A stretch of DNA of 6,090 nucleotides. It comes from Cellvibrionaceae bacterium. Lineage in GTDB: Bacteria; Pseudomonadota; Gammaproteobacteria; Pseudomonadales; Cellvibrionaceae. Numbering within the stretch: position 1 is the stretch's first letter; every line of letters begins with the position of its first letter. Position numbers and translations under genes: made by a program. The stretch covers positions 1-6,090 of the forward strand of contig JALUYN010000640.1 in assembly GCA_027012915.1 (NCBI GenBank), given 5' to 3'. Below, in pieces: positions 5,444-6,090 of the stretch. Under the pieces are notes generated by a model. The model did no database searches, was not told where the DNA came from, and saw only the letters and a program-made list of their open reading frames with translations.

Positions 5444-6090
5444 TCAAACGTCCATCAGAGCCTTAATCAAGGCCCCCAGAAACACCGCGGCCTCGGCGCC
5501 GGTGATCACCCTGTGGTCAAAGGTCAGTGACAGGGGCAAAATCCGGTGGGCTTCAATTCCACGTGCGGTGGCGACCACCTGAGGCCGAATGGATCCGGCG
5601 CCAATAATGGCCACGCTGGGGGGCACAATCAGAGGCGTTGCGTAGCGACCACAGCGGGGCAGGTCATAACTTTGGCTAAGGGTGCCAAAGTTCGACAGTG
5701 TCAGCGTCGCACCCTGTAATTCCTGTAGCGGGATATTACGTGCGATAACATCGCGACGCAGCAGATCCAGACCGGATCGTAAACTCTGTTCATCGCGCTG
5801 GGCGATGTCGCGCATCACCGGTGCAAACAAACCCTGCTCTGTATCCACGGCCAGTGCCAGGTCGATGTGTTCGTGGGTTGTCAAAGCCAGTGTGGCGTCG
5901 TCGAACCAGGAGTTGAGAATGGGTTGTCGCTCCACTGCGGCAACAATCGCCTGACACAGGCGCACGGTTACGTCGGCTCCCTTGGGCCAGTGTTCCACAT
6001 CGGCGTCGTCAAACAGGGTGACACAACTGCTGTGGGCATTGCTGCCGCCAATGGCCTTCGCCATCGCACGCCGAGCCCCATGAAGAGTAT
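5444..6090 (-). CDS. 2-oxoacid dehydrogenase E2 (lipoamide acyltransferase), catalytic domain, 5'-truncated
   Basis: This is the C-terminal acyltransferase domain of an E2 subunit. E2 moves an acyl group from lipoyl-lysine to CoA in the pyruvate, branched-chain or related 2-oxoacid dehydrogenase complex. The frame runs to the window edge and the residues before the ATG at 6064 read TLHGARRA, the usual GxRRxMA entry to this domain. That ATG is therefore internal, and the lipoyl and E1/E3-binding domains lie outside. Numbered from it: DDADVEHW (19-26), GLFAPVMRDI (78-87), the SNFGTL core motif (124-129), PPSVAIIGAG (168-177) and the active-site segment TFDHRVITGAEAAVFL (181-196). The catalytic His is H184. 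The Asp of the common HRxxDG motif is Thr188 here. I recall Thr at this site in a subset of proteobacterial E2s, so this is probably a subfamily trait rather than inactivation. The substrate cannot be settled without the E1 genes, expected upstream on this strand. Confidence 0.93.
   Translation of the reverse strand, partial: TLHGARRAMAKAIGGSNAHSSCVTLFDDADVEHWPKGADVTVRLCQAIVAAVERQPILNSWFDDATLALTTHEHIDLALAVDTEQGLFAPVMRDIAQRDEQSLRSGLDLLRRDVIARNIPLQELQGATLTLSNFGTLSQSYDLPRCGRYATPLIVPPSVAIIGAGSIRPQVVATARGIEAHRILPLSLTFDHRVITGAEAAVFLGALIKALMDV

Overview
The window looks like chromosomal DNA of a gammaproteobacterium, probably marine or environmental and in the Pseudomonadales/Cellvibrionales/Alteromonadales range. 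This is inferred from protein style only: a CspA that reads like those of marine gammaproteobacteria, a BarA/GacS-like hybrid kinase tail, a COG1022-type acyl-CoA synthetase and a short-form E2 acyltransferase. I see no phage, transposon, CRISPR, tRNA or rRNA signature.

Layout. (1) 1-2590, plus strand: a two-gene signalling operon. It starts with the 3' part of a large hybrid histidine kinase (degenerate receiver, canonical receiver, Hpt, helical tail; the sensor and kinase core lie upstream of the window). Three bases after its stop comes a response regulator with an N-terminal receiver and a non-DNA-binding, possibly GAF-like plus coiled-coil C-terminus. (2) 2591-2908: a convergent intergenic region with a candidate 39-residue small ORF with a good ribosome binding site and a strong hairpin terminator shared by both strands. 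(3) 2909-4555, minus strand: a long-chain fatty acyl-CoA synthetase (AMP-forming). (4) 4556-4859: the synthetase's upstream region. It contains a putative promoter, four tandem degenerate 17-bp units at an exact 17-bp period (4701-4768) and the csp terminator. (5) 4860-5069, minus strand: a CspA-family cold-shock protein with an apparent long leader. (6) 5207-5443: a gene-free stretch with a few small hairpins. (7) 5444-6090, minus strand: the C-terminal catalytic domain of a 2-oxoacid dehydrogenase E2 acyltransferase, cut by the window edge.

How the parts relate. The kinase fragment and the response regulator very likely form one phosphorelay (receiver to Hpt to receiver). The synthetase activates fatty acids and the E2 makes acyl-CoA from 2-oxoacids, but they are separate transcription units and I see no evidence that they are co-regulated. 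Most of the window is ordinary housekeeping and signalling DNA. The signals least explained by known genes are the 17-bp repeat array upstream of the acyl-CoA synthetase and the small ORF before the shared terminator.
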